Positions 22,804 through 31,891 of a stretch of DNA of 64,000 nucleotides are shown here, in pieces. Every line of letters starts with the position of its first letter. The stretch's first letter is position 1. The position numbers and the translations under genes are program-made. Under the pieces are notes generated by a model that saw only the letters and a program-made list of their open reading frames with translations, was not told where the DNA came from and ran no database searches. The stretch is from an uncultured Isoptericola sp. (GTDB taxonomy: Bacteria; Actinomycetota; Actinomycetes; Actinomycetales; Cellulomonadaceae). The DNA is taken from NCBI GenBank assembly GCA_947497265.1, contig CANMFP010000002.1:62001-126000 (forward strand). Reading direction: 5' to 3'.

Positions 22804-23474
22804 CGGAGACCGACACGACGGAGACCGACACGACGGAGACCGTCGCGGTGGCCCGGTCCGAGGTCGCCGGGACGTCGTCGAGCGCTCAGAGCGCCGCGGA
22901 GCCCGTCGACGTCGACGATCTCCCCGGCGGGCTGGAGGCGGCGCTGGAGTCGATCCTCATGGTCGCCGAGGCGCCGGTGGAGACGGAACGGCTCGCCGTC
23001 GCCGTGGGGCGTCCGACGGCGGAGGTCACCGACGTGCTCGAACGCCTCGCCGCGGAGTTCCGCGGCGAGACGGGACAGCGTGCGCGCGGCTTCGAGCTGC
23101 GCCGGGGCGCGGGGGGCTGGCGCGTCTACTCCTCGCGGGAGCACGCCGACGTCGTGAGCCGGTTCGTGCTGGAGGGACAGTCGTCGCGGCTGAGCCAGGC
23201 GGCGCTCGAGACGCTGGCGGTGGTCGCCTACCGCCAGCCCGTGACGCGCGGGCAGGTGTCCGCGGTCCGTGGCGTCAACGTCGACGGCGTCGTGCGCACC
23301 CTGCTGGCTCGCGGCCTGGTGGCCGAGGTCGGGCAGGACCCGCTCTCGGGCGCGGTGCTGTTCGGCACCACGGCGGAGTTCCTGGACCGGATGGGCTGGT
23401 CGTCGCTGGAGGACCTCCCGCCGCTCGCGCCGCACCTGCCCGGTGTCGAGGCGGTCGGCGACCTCACCGACTGA
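22800..23474 (+). CDS. scpB: ScpB, segregation and condensation protein B
   Basis: Partner of ScpA in the SMC-ScpAB condensin. 224 residues from ATG 22800. The N-terminal 40 residues are an acidic Thr/Glu-rich tail made partly of a repeated peptide (TETDTTETDTTET). Paired winged helices follow (LEAALESILMVAEAPVETERLA; LSQAALETLAVVAYRQPVTRGQV, which is diagnostic). Starts inside the scpA stop; rluB follows after 19 nt. Confidence 0.95.
   Translation: MTETDTTETDTTETVAVARSEVAGTSSSAQSAAEPVDVDDLPGGLEAALESILMVAEAPVETERLAVAVGRPTAEVTDVLERLAAEFRGETGQRARGFELRRGAGGWRVYSSREHADVVSRFVLEGQSSRLSQAALETLAVVAYRQPVTRGQVSAVRGVNVDGVVRTLLARGLVAEVGQDPLSGAVLFGTTAEFLDRMGWSSLEDLPPLAPHLPGVEAVGDLTD
22802..22842 (+). repeat. 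scpB: 15-bp tandem repeat inside scpB
   Basis: GACGGAGACCGACAC occurs at 22802-22816 and 22817-22831, and its first 11 bases again at 22832-22842. It encodes the ETDTT repeats at the ScpB N terminus. In-frame units could expand or contract without breaking the frame. Confidence 0.9.
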
Positions 23475-23493
23475 CGCCTGCGACAATGGACCC

Positions 23494-24303
23494 ATGCCCA
23501 CCTCACGCCGCGGCGGCCGCCGTCGCCCCCAGCAGTCGAACGCAGCACAGAATCGTCCGGTGGACGTCCACGTCGCCGACGGGGTCCGGCTGCAGAAGGT
23601 GCTCGCACAGGCCGGGCTCGGCTCGCGTCGCAAGTGCGAGGAGCTGATCTCCGAGGCACGCGTCGAGGTCGACGGCCAGATCGTCACGGAGCTCGGCGTG
23701 CGGATCGACCCGGGCAAGGCGGTCGTCCGCGTGGACGGCATGACCGTCCAGCTCGACCCGTCGAAGATCACCGTGGCGGTGAACAAGCCGCTGGGCATGA
23801 TCTCCGCCATGAGCGACCCGGAGGGCCGCCCCACGGTGGCGGAGCTGGTCAAGGACCGGCCCGAGCGGCTCTTCCACGTCGGGCGGCTCGACGCGGACTC
23901 CGAGGGTCTGCTGCTCCTGACCAACGACGGCGAGCTCGGCAACCGGCTCGCGCACCCGAGCCGCGAGATTCCCAAGACGTACCTCGTCACCGTCGAGGGC
24001 GGCGAGGTCTACCCCCGGATCATGAAGCACCTCACCTCCGGGGTGGAGCTCGACGACGGCACGGCACGCATGGACAAGGTTCGTGTCGTCGACGCCGTGC
24101 CGGGGCACTCGATGCTCGAGGTGGTTCTTCACGAGGGCCGCAACCGCATCGTCCGGCGGATGTTCGAGGCCGTCGGCTTCCCCGTGACCCGCCTGGTGCG
24201 CACCCGCATCGGCCCGATCGCCCTCGGCGACCTGAAGGTCGGCCGGTCCCGCGTGCTGGGGCGCACCGAGCTCGGCACGCTCATGCGCGCCGTCGACCTC
24301 TGA
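23494..24303 (+). CDS. rluB: 23S rRNA pseudouridine synthase, RluB/RsuA family
   Basis: Converts a uridine of 23S rRNA to pseudouridine. 269 residues. Basic N-terminal tail, S4 RNA-binding domain (residues about 30-75, [22 protein letters not shown]), catalytic domain with [21 protein letters not shown] (catalytic Asp) and [23 protein letters not shown] 23494 is the only start that keeps the S4 domain. Placement between scpB and cmk matches most Gram-positive genomes. RluB is preferred over RsuA by context. Confidence 0.92.
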   Translation: MPTSRRGGRRRPQQSNAAQNRPVDVHVADGVRLQKVLAQAGLGSRRKCEELISEARVEVDGQIVTELGVRIDPGKAVVRVDGMTVQLDPSKITVAVNKPLGMISAMSDPEGRPTVAELVKDRPERLFHVGRLDADSEGLLLLTNDGELGNRLAHPSREIPKTYLVTVEGGEVYPRIMKHLTSGVELDDGTARMDKVRVVDAVPGHSMLEVVLHEGRNRIVRRMFEAVGFPVTRLVRTRIGPIALGDLKVGRSRVLGRTELGTLMRAVDL

Positions 24304-24342
24304 CCCCACTCCCACCCACCACCGACACAGAAACGAGCACCA

Positions 24343-25032
24343 GTGGTCACCATCGCCGTCGACGGTCCGTCCGGATCCGGCAAGTCCAGCGTCTCGAAGG
24401 CCGTCGCCGCCCGGCTCGGCCTCGCCTACCTCGACACCGGCGCGATGTACCGCGCCGCGACGCTGTGGTGCGTCCGCAGCGGGGTGGCGCTCGACGACAC
24501 CGGCGCGGTGGCCGCTGCGGTGCGGGACATGCCGCTGGCGATGGGCGTCGACCCGGCCGCCCCGGGGATCCTTCTGGACGGCGACGACGTCGCGACGGCG
24601 ATCCGGACCACCGACGTCACCGCGGTCGTGTCGAAGGTCGCCACGAATCTGGAGGTGCGCGACGAGCTGCGTCGCCGTCAGCGGGCGATCATCGCCGACG
24701 AGGCGGACGGAGGCTTCTCCGCCGGGCGCGGCATCGTCGCCGAGGGCCGGGACATCACGACCGTCGTGGCCCCAGACGCCGACGCCCGCGTGCTCCTCGT
24801 GGCCAGCGAGGAGGCACGCCTGCGCCGTCGCTCGCTCGAGGTCCACGGCGTCGCGGACGCCACCTCCGTCGAGGCGACGCGGGACCAGGTGCTGCGCCGC
24901 GACCGCGACGACGCGACCGTGAGCACGTTCCACGTCGCGGCCGACGGCGTGGTGACGGTCGACTCCAGCGACCTGGACTTCGAGCAGACCGTGGAGGCCG
25001 TGCTGACGGTGGTGGAGCGCGCCGCCGTCTGA
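24343..25032 (+). CDS. cmk: Cytidylate kinase
   Basis: Phosphorylates CMP and dCMP with ATP. 229 residues from GTG 24343. P-loop [33 protein letters not shown], and the lid-region [17 protein letters not shown]. Short spacing after rluB (39 nt) suggests one transcript with rluB and der. Confidence 0.96.
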   Translation: MVTIAVDGPSGSGKSSVSKAVAARLGLAYLDTGAMYRAATLWCVRSGVALDDTGAVAAAVRDMPLAMGVDPAAPGILLDGDDVATAIRTTDVTAVVSKVATNLEVRDELRRRQRAIIADEADGGFSAGRGIVAEGRDITTVVAPDADARVLLVASEEARLRRRSLEVHGVADATSVEATRDQVLRRDRDDATVSTFHVAADGVVTVDSSDLDFEQTVEAVLTVVERAAV

Positions 25033-25121
25033 CCGCCGCGGGCGGACGCCCGCCCGGCGTGACGCGCGTCTCGTCGGGCAGGACGGTACGACGTGGTGCC
25101 GACCCGTGCGCACCTGGGACA

Positions 25122-26669
25122 ATGGCTGACATGACCACCCCCGCCGACGGCCCCGAGACCACGCCCGCCGACGCCACCGACGCTCCCTTCGAGGACGCAG
25201 CGGACGCAGCGACGGTCGCGACCGAGTTCGTGGACGACGACGCGCGCGAGCGCGCCCTGCGCGCCGGTCTGGAGGACTTCGAGCTCGACGAGTCCGACCT
25301 CCTCCTGCTCTCCGACGAGTGGGACGAGGACGGCTCCGCCCCCGCGGAGCACGCCCTGCCGGTGCTGGCCGTCGTGGGCCGGCCGAACGTCGGAAAGTCG
25401 ACCCTCGTCAACCGCATCCTGGGCCGGCGCGAGGCGGTCGTGGAGGACACGCCCGGCGTGACCCGCGACCGTGTCAGCTATCCCGCCGAGTGGTCCGGGC
25501 GGCACTTCATGCTGGTCGACACCGGGGGCTGGGAGGTCGACGTCGCCGGCATCGAGTCCAAGGTGGCGGAGCAGGCCGAGGTCGCGATCTCCCTGGCCGA
25601 CGCGGTCGTCTTCGTGGTGGACGCGCAGGTCGGCGCGACGGCGAGCGACGAGCGCGTCGTCGAGCTCCTGCGCCGCTCGGGCAAGCCGGTGGTGCTGTGC
25701 GCCAACAAGGTCGACGGTCCCACCGGGGAGGCCGACGCGGCCTACCTGTGGGCGCTGGGGCTCGGCGAGCCGCAACCGGTCTCCGCGCTGCACGGCCGCG
25801 GGACGGGCGACCTGCTGGACGCCGTCCTGGACGCGCTGCCCGAGCACTCCGCGCACGGGACCCTGCGGCCCGAGGGTCCGCGCCGCGTCGCCCTGGTGGG
25901 CCGGCCGAACGTCGGCAAGTCGTCGCTGCTGAACAAGATCGCGGGCTCCGAGCGCGTGGTGGTGGACGAGGTGGCGGGCACGACCCGCGACCCGGTCGAC
26001 GAGCTCGTCGAGATCAAGGGCATCCCGTACTGGTTCGTGGACACGGCGGGTATCCGCCGCCGGGTGCACCAGACCAGCGGCGCGGACTTCTACGCCTCCC
26101 TGCGGACCCAGGCCGCGATCGAGAAGGCGGAGGTCTCGGTGGTCCTGGTGGACGCGTCGGTCCCGCTCACCGAGCAGGACACGCGCGTCATCTCCCAGGT
26201 GGTCGACGCCGGCCGGGCGCTGGTCATCGCCTACAACAAGTGGGACCTCATGGACGAGGACCGCCGGCCGTACCTGGAGCGCGAGATCGAGCGCGACCTC
26301 GTGCAGGTCACGTGGGCGCCGCGCGTCAACGTCTCGGCCCGGACCGGCTGGCACACGGACAAGCTGGTGCGCGCCCTCGAGACGTCCCTGGACTCCTGGG
26401 ACACGCGCATCCCGACCGGGCGGCTCAACGGGTTCCTGGGCGAGCTCGTCGCCGCCCACCCGCACCCGGTGCGCGGTGGCAAGCAGCCGCGCATCCTGTT
26501 CGCGACGCAGGCGTCCACGCGCCCACCGCGGTTCGTGCTGTTCGCCACCGGGTTCATCGAGGCGGGGTACCGCCGGTTCATCGAGCGCCGCCTGCGCGAG
26601 ACGTTCGGGTTCGAGGGCTCGCCGATCTCGATCAGCGTGCGTGTGCGCGAGAAGCGCCGCCGCCGCTGA
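25122..26669 (+). CDS. der: Der/EngA, ribosome-assembly GTPase
   Basis: Double-domain GTPase needed for 50S maturation. 515 residues from ATG 25122 (ATG 25131 possible). The first 80 or so residues form a strongly acidic, unfolded extension rich in Asp, Ala and Thr, found in actinobacterial Der. G1 motifs [12 protein letters not shown] (about residue 87) and [12 protein letters not shown] (about 262). Switch DTPGVTRDR and [13 protein letters not shown] and NKWD, and the C-terminal KH-like domain. The usual cmk neighbour. Confidence 0.96.
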   Translation: MADMTTPADGPETTPADATDAPFEDAADAATVATEFVDDDARERALRAGLEDFELDESDLLLLSDEWDEDGSAPAEHALPVLAVVGRPNVGKSTLVNRILGRREAVVEDTPGVTRDRVSYPAEWSGRHFMLVDTGGWEVDVAGIESKVAEQAEVAISLADAVVFVVDAQVGATASDERVVELLRRSGKPVVLCANKVDGPTGEADAAYLWALGLGEPQPVSALHGRGTGDLLDAVLDALPEHSAHGTLRPEGPRRVALVGRPNVGKSSLLNKIAGSERVVVDEVAGTTRDPVDELVEIKGIPYWFVDTAGIRRRVHQTSGADFYASLRTQAAIEKAEVSVVLVDASVPLTEQDTRVISQVVDAGRALVIAYNKWDLMDEDRRPYLEREIERDLVQVTWAPRVNVSARTGWHTDKLVRALETSLDSWDTRIPTGRLNGFLGELVAAHPHPVRGGKQPRILFATQASTRPPRFVLFATGFIEAGYRRFIERRLRETFGFEGSPISISVRVREKRRRR

Positions 26670-26709
26670 GGCCGGGCCGGTGTGACCGGTCTCCCACCGG
26701 AGGCCGGCC
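26670..26709 (+). terminator. Putative terminator after der
   Basis: Two-part stem: GGCCGG (26670-26675) with CCGGCC (26704-26709), and CCGGTG (26677-26682) with CACCGG (26695-26700), with a small internal bulge and a 12-nt loop. It begins at the last base of the der stop codon and precedes the riboflavin leader. Confidence 0.55.
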
Positions 26710-26729
26710 GGACGCCCCCGGACGTGCGG

Positions 26730-26735
26730 TATCGT
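26730..26735 (+). promoter_or_regulatory. ribD: Putative -10 of the riboflavin operon
   Basis: TATCGT fits TANNNT and would start transcription near 26742, about 20 nt before the FMN aptamer. No convincing -35. The -10 is inferred from position and match only. Confidence 0.4.
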
Positions 26736-26761
26736 CGCAGCACGAACGAGCAACAGCTCGC

Positions 26762-26884
26762 GTGCTCTGGGGTCGGTGAAAATCCGAGCCGGCGGTGAAA
26801 GTCCGCGACCCGGTCACAGCCAGTGACCGGTTGACCAGGTGGAACTCCTGGACCGACGGTCAAAGTCCGGATGGGAAGACGCAC
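26762..26884 (+). ncRNA. FMN riboswitch (RFN element)
   Basis: The aptamer core is clearly legible: GGGGTCGGTGAAAATCCGA, GCCGGCGGTGAAAGTCCGCG, ACCAGGTGGAACTCCTGGACCGACGGT and AAAGTCCGGATGGGAAGA, with closing helix P1 between GTGC (26762-26765) and GCAC (26881-26884). FMN binding is known to repress riboflavin genes, here ribD-ribE-ribBA-ribH. The following 132 nt up to ribD (26885-27016) is the expression platform. It contains short pairs such as GTGGA/TCCAC near 26920 but no obvious T-run, so translational or Rho-type control is likelier than classical attenuation. Confidence 0.97.
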
Positions 26885-27016
26885 GCGACGCCCTCGCCCG
26901 ATCGCCGGTGGCGTGGACCCGTCCACACCGAGGTGCCCGAGTGCACCGCAGACCGGCGCGCGGCGACGACGCCGTGCACGCCCCAGCAGTCCGCGACCGG
27001 ACGACAGGGGCAGCCC

Positions 27017-28129
27017 ATGACCACCGCCACGGCGGGACCCGCCGCGAGACCGGCCGAGACCGACGCGCTCCAACGCGCCATGGAGCTCGCGGCCACCGAC
27101 GGCCTCGTCCTCGGGCCCAACCCGCGCGTCGGCTGCGTCCTGCTGGACCCGGACGGCGTCACGATCGCCGAGGGCTACCACCGTGGCGCGGGGACCCCCC
27201 ACGCCGAGGCGGTCGCGCTGGCGAACGCTCGTGCCGCCGTCGGGCCGGACGCCCTGCGCGGTGCCACCGCCGTCGTCACCCTCGAACCCTGCGCCCACAC
27301 GGGCCGCACCGGGCCCTGCGCGCAGGCGCTGCTCGACGCCGGCATCGTCCGTGTCGTGTACGCCCAGCCGGACCCGAACCCGGTCGCCACCGGCGGAGGT
27401 GCGCTGCTGCGCGCTGCCGGCGTGGACGTCGTCGCCGGTGTGCTCGAGGACGAGGCCCGCGCCCTCAACCCGGTCTGGACGCGGGCCATGGAGCTCGGGC
27501 GGCCCGTAGTGACCTGGAAGGTCGCCACCAGCCTCGACGGGCGCACCGGTGCGGCCGACGGCACCTCGCGGTGGATCACCTCCGCCGCGTCGCGGGCGGA
27601 CGCGCACCGGCTGCGCGCCGCCTGCGACACCGTGCTCGTGGGCACCGGCACCGTGGCTGCGGACGACCCGTCGCTGACCGTCCGTGACGCCGCCCGGACC
27701 GGTCCGCAGCCGCTGCGGGCCGTGATGGGACGGCGCGACCTGCCGCCGTCGTCCCGCCTCGCGGTGCCGCCCCACGACGGGACCGAGACGCTGCACCTGC
27801 GCACGCACGACCCGCACGAGGCGCTCGACGCCCTGTGGGCCGCCGACCGCCGGCACGTGCTGCTCGAGGGCGGGGCCACCCTGGCCGCCGCGTTCTGGCG
27901 CGCGGGCCTCGTCGACGAGGTCGTGGCCTACGTGGCGCCCGTGCTCCTCGGAGCCGGCCCCGACGCCGTCGGCGACCTCGGCGTCACGACCATCACCGGG
28001 GCCGTCCGGCTCGACGTCGTGGACGTCATGGTCGTCGCCCCCAGCACCGACCACCCCGCCGACCAGGCTGACGCCGGGCCGGACGAGACGAACGTGCGGC
28101 TCACCCTGCGGCCGCGGAAGGAGTCCTGA
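27017..28129 (+). CDS. ribD: RibD, bifunctional deaminase/reductase of riboflavin synthesis
   Basis: Deaminates the pyrimidine intermediate and reduces its ribosyl side chain. 370 residues. N-terminal zinc deaminase (residues about 10-150) with HAEAVAL and [12 protein letters not shown] as metal and catalytic residues. C-terminal reductase (about 155-340) with [22 protein letters not shown] and [18 protein letters not shown] 27017 is the first start that begins just ahead of the deaminase. First gene of the FMN-riboswitch operon; its stop shares a base with the ribE start. Confidence 0.97.
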   Translation: MTTATAGPAARPAETDALQRAMELAATDGLVLGPNPRVGCVLLDPDGVTIAEGYHRGAGTPHAEAVALANARAAVGPDALRGATAVVTLEPCAHTGRTGPCAQALLDAGIVRVVYAQPDPNPVATGGGALLRAAGVDVVAGVLEDEARALNPVWTRAMELGRPVVTWKVATSLDGRTGAADGTSRWITSAASRADAHRLRAACDTVLVGTGTVAADDPSLTVRDAARTGPQPLRAVMGRRDLPPSSRLAVPPHDGTETLHLRTHDPHEALDALWAADRRHVLLEGGATLAAAFWRAGLVDEVVAYVAPVLLGAGPDAVGDLGVTTITGAVRLDVVDVMVVAPSTDHPADQADAGPDETNVRLTLRPRKES

Positions 28130-28731
28130 TGTTCACCGGCATCGTGACCGAGCTCGGCACCGTCCGTGCCCTGGAGGCCACCGCCGACGCGGCGCGGCTG
28201 ACCGTCGCCGCCACCGACGTGCTCGACGGCGTCCGCCTCGGCGACTCGATCAGCGTCGACGGCTGCTGCCTGACCGTGGCGGCCTTCGACGGCGAGACCT
28301 GGACCGCCGACCTCATGGCCGAGACGCTGAAGCGCACCTCGCTCGGTGGTCTCGCGCCGGGCGACCGGGTCAACCTCGAACCCGCGCTGCCCGTGACGGG
28401 TCGCCTCGGCGGGCACATCGTGCAGGGGCACGTCGACGGCGTCGGGGCGGTGCTCGCCCGGACGCCGGGCGAGCGGTGGGACGTCGTGGAGATCTCGCTG
28501 CCCGCCGAGCTCGCCCGTTACGTCGTGGCCAAGGGGTCGATCGCCGTCGACGGCGTCTCGCTCACCGTGGTCGACGCCGGGGCGGACCGGTTCGCCGTGA
28601 GCCTCATCCCCGAGACGCTCGCGCGCACCACGCTCGGTGCCCGGGCCGTCGGGGACCGGGTCAACCTCGAGACGGACGTGCTCGCCCGGCACGTGGAACG
28701 GTTGCTCGCGACGGCGGAGGTGGGCTCGTGA
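28129..28731 (+). CDS. ribE: Riboflavin synthase, alpha subunit
   Basis: Dismutates two lumazines to riboflavin. 200 residues forming two repeats of a lumazine-binding barrel: first [10 protein letters not shown]...[10 protein letters not shown]...NLEPAL, second [13 protein letters not shown]...[10 protein letters not shown]...[16 protein letters not shown]. Starts in the ribD stop (TGATG) and overlaps ribBA by 4 nt. Confidence 0.97.
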   Translation: MFTGIVTELGTVRALEATADAARLTVAATDVLDGVRLGDSISVDGCCLTVAAFDGETWTADLMAETLKRTSLGGLAPGDRVNLEPALPVTGRLGGHIVQGHVDGVGAVLARTPGERWDVVEISLPAELARYVVAKGSIAVDGVSLTVVDAGADRFAVSLIPETLARTTLGARAVGDRVNLETDVLARHVERLLATAEVGS

Positions 28732-30023
28732 CCGGGACCACCGGGACAGCGGGGCCGGTCGAGCGCGTCGAGCGTGCGCTCGCCGCCGTGGCCGCGGGGC
28801 GCGCCGTCGTCGTCGCGGACGACGAGGGCCGCGAGAACGAGGGCGACCTCATCTTCGCCGCCGAGGCCGCTACGCCCGAGCTCATGGGCTTCCTGGTGCG
28901 GCACACGTCGGGGCTCGCCTGCGTCGCCGCGGACGGCGCCACGCTGGACCGGCTCGGGCTGCCCCTGATGGTCGCCGAGAACCGCGACGCCTTCCGGACC
29001 GCGTACACGGTCACCGTCGACGCGGCCGACGGCGTGACCACCGGGATCTCCGGCGCCGACCGGGCGCTCACCGCGCGCACGCTGGCCGCCGCGGGCACGC
29101 GTCCGGCCGACCTGACCCGCCCCGGGCACGTGCTGCCGCTGCGCGCCCGCGACGGCGGGGTGCTCGAGCGCCGCGGGCACACCGAGGCGGCCGTCGACCT
29201 GGCGCGCCTGGCGGGCCGCGGCAGCAGCGGCGTGCTCGCCGAGATCACGCACGACGACGGCACGATGATGCGCCTGCCGGCGCTGCGCGAGTTCGCCGCG
29301 CAGCACTCGCTGGAGCTGATCAGCGTGGCCGACCTCGTGGCCTACCGGCGGCTCACCGAGGTGCTCGTGGACCGCCTCGCGGTGACTCGGCTGCCGACGC
29401 GGCACGGGACGTTCACCGCCGTGGGCTACCGCGACCGGGTGACCGGCGACGAGCACGTGGGGCTCGTCGCCGGGGCGCTCGCCGACCTCGACGGCGGCGG
29501 ACCGGTGCTGACCCGGGTGCACTCCGAGTGCCTCACCGGGGACGCGTTCGGCTCGCTGCGCTGCGACTGCGGACCACAGCTGGACGCCTCGCTGCGGGCG
29601 ATCCAGGAGGCGGGCCGTGGCGTGGTCGTCTACCTGCGCGGGCACGAGGGCCGAGGCATCGGGCTGGTCGCCAAGCTGGCCGCGTACAGCCTGCAGGACG
29701 GCGGCCACGACACCATCGACGCCAACCTCGCGCAAGGACTGCCCGTCGACTCGCGGGAGTACACCGCCGCCGCGCACGTGCTGCGGGACCTCGGCGTCGG
29801 TGCCGTGCGCCTGCTCACCAACAACCCGGCCAAGGTCGACGGCCTGCGTGCCGGGGGAGTGGAGGTCGCCGAGCGCGTGCCGCTGGCTATCCACCCCGCA
29901 CCCGACAACGTCGCCTACCTGCGGACCAAGCGGGACCGCATGGGGCACGACCTGCCGAACCTCGAACCCGACGAAGGAGCACCCGTGACCACTCACCCCA
30001 CCCTGCCCGAGGCAGCCCGATGA
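28728..30023 (+). CDS. ribBA: RibBA, DHBP synthase / GTP cyclohydrolase II
   Basis: Supplies both precursors of the pathway. 431 residues from GTG 28728. The N-terminal DHBP synthase (residues about 8-208) has [11 protein letters not shown] and the C-terminal side of its active site in [14 protein letters not shown]. The C-terminal GTP cyclohydrolase II (about 215-410) has the zinc cysteines in [17 protein letters not shown] and [10 protein letters not shown]. Overlaps ribE and ribH by 4 nt each. Confidence 0.97.
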   Translation: MTGTTGTAGPVERVERALAAVAAGRAVVVADDEGRENEGDLIFAAEAATPELMGFLVRHTSGLACVAADGATLDRLGLPLMVAENRDAFRTAYTVTVDAADGVTTGISGADRALTARTLAAAGTRPADLTRPGHVLPLRARDGGVLERRGHTEAAVDLARLAGRGSSGVLAEITHDDGTMMRLPALREFAAQHSLELISVADLVAYRRLTEVLVDRLAVTRLPTRHGTFTAVGYRDRVTGDEHVGLVAGALADLDGGGPVLTRVHSECLTGDAFGSLRCDCGPQLDASLRAIQEAGRGVVVYLRGHEGRGIGLVAKLAAYSLQDGGHDTIDANLAQGLPVDSREYTAAAHVLRDLGVGAVRLLTNNPAKVDGLRAGGVEVAERVPLAIHPAPDNVAYLRTKRDRMGHDLPNLEPDEGAPVTTHPTLPEAAR

Positions 30024-30514
30024 GCGGGGCCGGCGCACCCAGCACCCAGCCGACCGACAGCTCGGACCTGCGGGTCGCCGTGATCGCGGCCTCCTGGCAC
30101 GACACCGTGATGGGGGGCCTCCTGGACGGCGCGCTGCGGGCGTGCCAGGACCATTCCGTCGAACCGGAGGTGCTCCGGGTACCGGGCTCGTTCGAGCTGC
30201 CGGTGGCGGCCCAGGCTGCGGCCGCTGCCGGGTTCGACGCCGTCGTGGCCCTCGGCGTCGTCATCCGGGGTGGCACGCCGCACTTCGACTACGTGTGCGC
30301 GGCCGCCACCGACGGCCTCAACCGCGTGGCGCTGGACCACACCGTGCCCGTCGGCTTCGGCCTGCTCACCTGTGACGACGAGGCCCAGGCCCTGGACCGG
30401 GCCGGGCTGCCCGGGTCCGCGGAGGACAAGGGGTACGAAGCCACGGCCGCGGCGCTCGCGACCGCGCGGGTGGTCCGGTCGATCCGCTCGACGGTGGTGG
30501 CCGACGTCCGGTGA
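30020..30514 (+). CDS. ribH: 6,7-dimethyl-8-ribityllumazine synthase
   Basis: Penultimate enzyme of riboflavin synthesis, forming large capsids in many bacteria. 164 residues. [30 protein letters not shown] and the catalytic loop [15 protein letters not shown] are intact; [18 protein letters not shown] is the usual C-terminal site. Last gene of the operon. No clear terminator follows before the tRNA promoter region. Confidence 0.97.
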   Translation: MSGAGAPSTQPTDSSDLRVAVIAASWHDTVMGGLLDGALRACQDHSVEPEVLRVPGSFELPVAAQAAAAAGFDAVVALGVVIRGGTPHFDYVCAAATDGLNRVALDHTVPVGFGLLTCDDEAQALDRAGLPGSAEDKGYEATAAALATARVVRSIRSTVVADVR

Positions 30515-30564
30515 CCCCGGCCACACCGTCCCCCGTGGGTGGACGAGCAGTGCCCGCTCTGGGG

Positions 30565-30570
30565 TAGTAT
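30565..30570 (+). promoter_or_regulatory. Putative -10 of the tRNA-Pro gene
   Basis: TAGTAT is a near-consensus -10, about 62 nt upstream of the mature tRNA 5' end, leaving a leader with a GGCCC/GGGCC hairpin. The -35 region is not consensus. Confidence 0.5.
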
Positions 30571-30632
30571 TTCGGTCGGCCCTCCGGGGCCGAACCGGTC
30601 CGTCGCCGTGACTTCATCGCGGACGGGCCGGA

Positions 30633-30706
<74 letters not shown>

Positions 30707-30711
30707 CCGTG

Positions 30712-30765
30712 CGATGTCTCAGGACATCGGGGTGGCCTGAACCGACGGATCGTCGGTTCAGGCCA
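30712..30765. terminator. Tandem hairpins after tRNA-Pro
   Basis: First hairpin: CGATGTC (30712-30718) with GACATCG (30723-30729), loop TCAG. Second: a perfect 15-bp stem TGGCCTGAACCGACG (30733-30747) with 30751-30765, loop GAT. The second lies between convergent tRNA-Pro and the DHFR-like gene and can serve both. No U-tract. Confidence 0.75.
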
Positions 30766-30797
30766 TTCGTCGTCTCCGGGCGGAGCGGCGAGGCTGG

Positions 30798-31427
30798 TCA
30801 GGACCGGTCGGGTGCGCTCATGTCGGCCGTCGCGGGCGTGCCGTCGGCGAGCCCGTAACGGAGCAGCACGACGCCCTTCGGTCCGGCGGCCGGCGGCTCG
30901 ATGAGGATCAGGTTCGTCGGGACCTCGCCGCCGTCGAACACCTTCTTGCCGACACCCAGGACGATCGGGTGCACCCACAGGTCGAGACGGTCGAACAGCT
31001 TCTCGTACAGGAGCGTCTGCACCAGGTCGAGGCTGCCGACCACCCGGACCTGCTCGTGCCGGTCGCGGACCTCGCGCACGGCGGCGGCCAGCTCGGGCCC
31101 GAGCTGCGTGGACCCGGCCCACGGCAGGTCCGGGGTGCCGCGGGAGGCCACGTACTTGGGGACGCGGTTGAAGAGCGTGGCGATGGAGTCGTCGGCACCG
31201 CCGGTCTGGTGCGGCCAGTAGGCCGCGAAGATGTCGTAGGTGCGGCGGCCGAGCAGGAGGGCGTCGGTCCCCTCGTACGCGGCGGCGACCTGCGCGCCCG
31301 TGACCTCGTCCAGCAGGGGTGCCTGCCAGCCGCCGAACGGGAACCCCCCAGGATCCTCGTCCGGGCCGCCGGGCGCCTGCCCCACGAGGTCGAGGGTGGC
31401 GAAGAGCTCGATCTGGATCAGTCCCAC
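30798..31427 (-). CDS. Dihydrofolate-reductase-like (RibD C-terminal) protein
   Basis: Single-domain NADPH-dependent reductase fold of the DHFR/RibD-C superfamily, 209 residues. GTG 31427 with GGAG five bases upstream fits best; an in-frame ATG at 31490 would add 21 residues without homology value. Signatures: the GVTVGLIQIELFATLDLVG opening, TDALLLGRRTYDIFAAYWP, RVVGSLDLVQTLL and LDLWVHPIVLGVGKKVF. Such proteins are widespread in actinobacteria with no fixed substrate. It is not part of the rib operon although nearby. Confidence 0.85.
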   Translation of the reverse strand: MGLIQIELFATLDLVGQAPGGPDEDPGGFPFGGWQAPLLDEVTGAQVAAAYEGTDALLLGRRTYDIFAAYWPHQTGGADDSIATLFNRVPKYVASRGTPDLPWAGSTQLGPELAAAVREVRDRHEQVRVVGSLDLVQTLLYEKLFDRLDLWVHPIVLGVGKKVFDGGEVPTNLILIEPPAAGPKGVVLLRYGLADGTPATADMSAPDRS

Positions 31428-31559
31428 GGTGACTCCAGGTGTGGTTGGCAGTGTGCGGGAGTAGTGACCGCCACCCTGCGAGGAACTCATCGAGGCGTCC
31501 CGGAGGGGCTGGGCGTCTGGTCCTGGGGAGAGGGTCGGTAGTGCCGCTATGGTGGAGTG

Positions 31560-31868
31560 ATGGCTGCCGAACCGATCGATCTCCGTACCTCCAAGCCGGG
31601 TGAGGCCGGGGCCGGCGGGTGCGCGTGCGGTCACGCCGACGAGAACGAGATCGTGCTCGACACGCGACAGATCCCCCATGCGATCCGTCATGCGACCATC
31701 TTTGGTGCGCTGGGTGCGATCGCGCCAGGGTTCAGTCTCGATCTGGTCGCGAACCACAACCCGCTCCCGCTGCTCTCGCAGCTGACGGAGCGCCGCCCCG
31801 GCGAGTTCGAGGTGGCGTACCTCGAAGACGGTCCCGAGGTCTGGAAGTTGCGCCTCACCCGTATCTGA
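31560..31868 (+). CDS. DUF2249-domain protein
   Basis: 102 residues. After a CxCGH motif (GGCACGH) comes a DUF2249 domain: VLDTRQIPHAIRHATIFGALGAI, FSLDLVANHNPLPLLSQL and VWKLRLTRI. DUF2249 proteins are often near nitrite/NO reductases and hemerythrins, which fits the convergent nirK-like gene 23 nt away. Start ATG 31560 directly after a GTG; GGTGGAG upstream. Function is unknown; a sulfur- or metal-relay-like role is only a guess from the TusA-like fold of the family. Confidence 0.85.
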   Translation: MAAEPIDLRTSKPGEAGAGGCACGHADENEIVLDTRQIPHAIRHATIFGALGAIAPGFSLDLVANHNPLPLLSQLTERRPGEFEVAYLEDGPEVWKLRLTRI

Positions 31869-31891
31869 CCGGGTGGTCGTGGGCGTGCCCC

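Noticed and set aside
30571-30595. GGCCC/GGGCC hairpin upstream of tRNA-Pro as a ribH terminator
   Set aside because: It follows the tRNA -10 and would sit inside the tRNA precursor leader; the stem is short.
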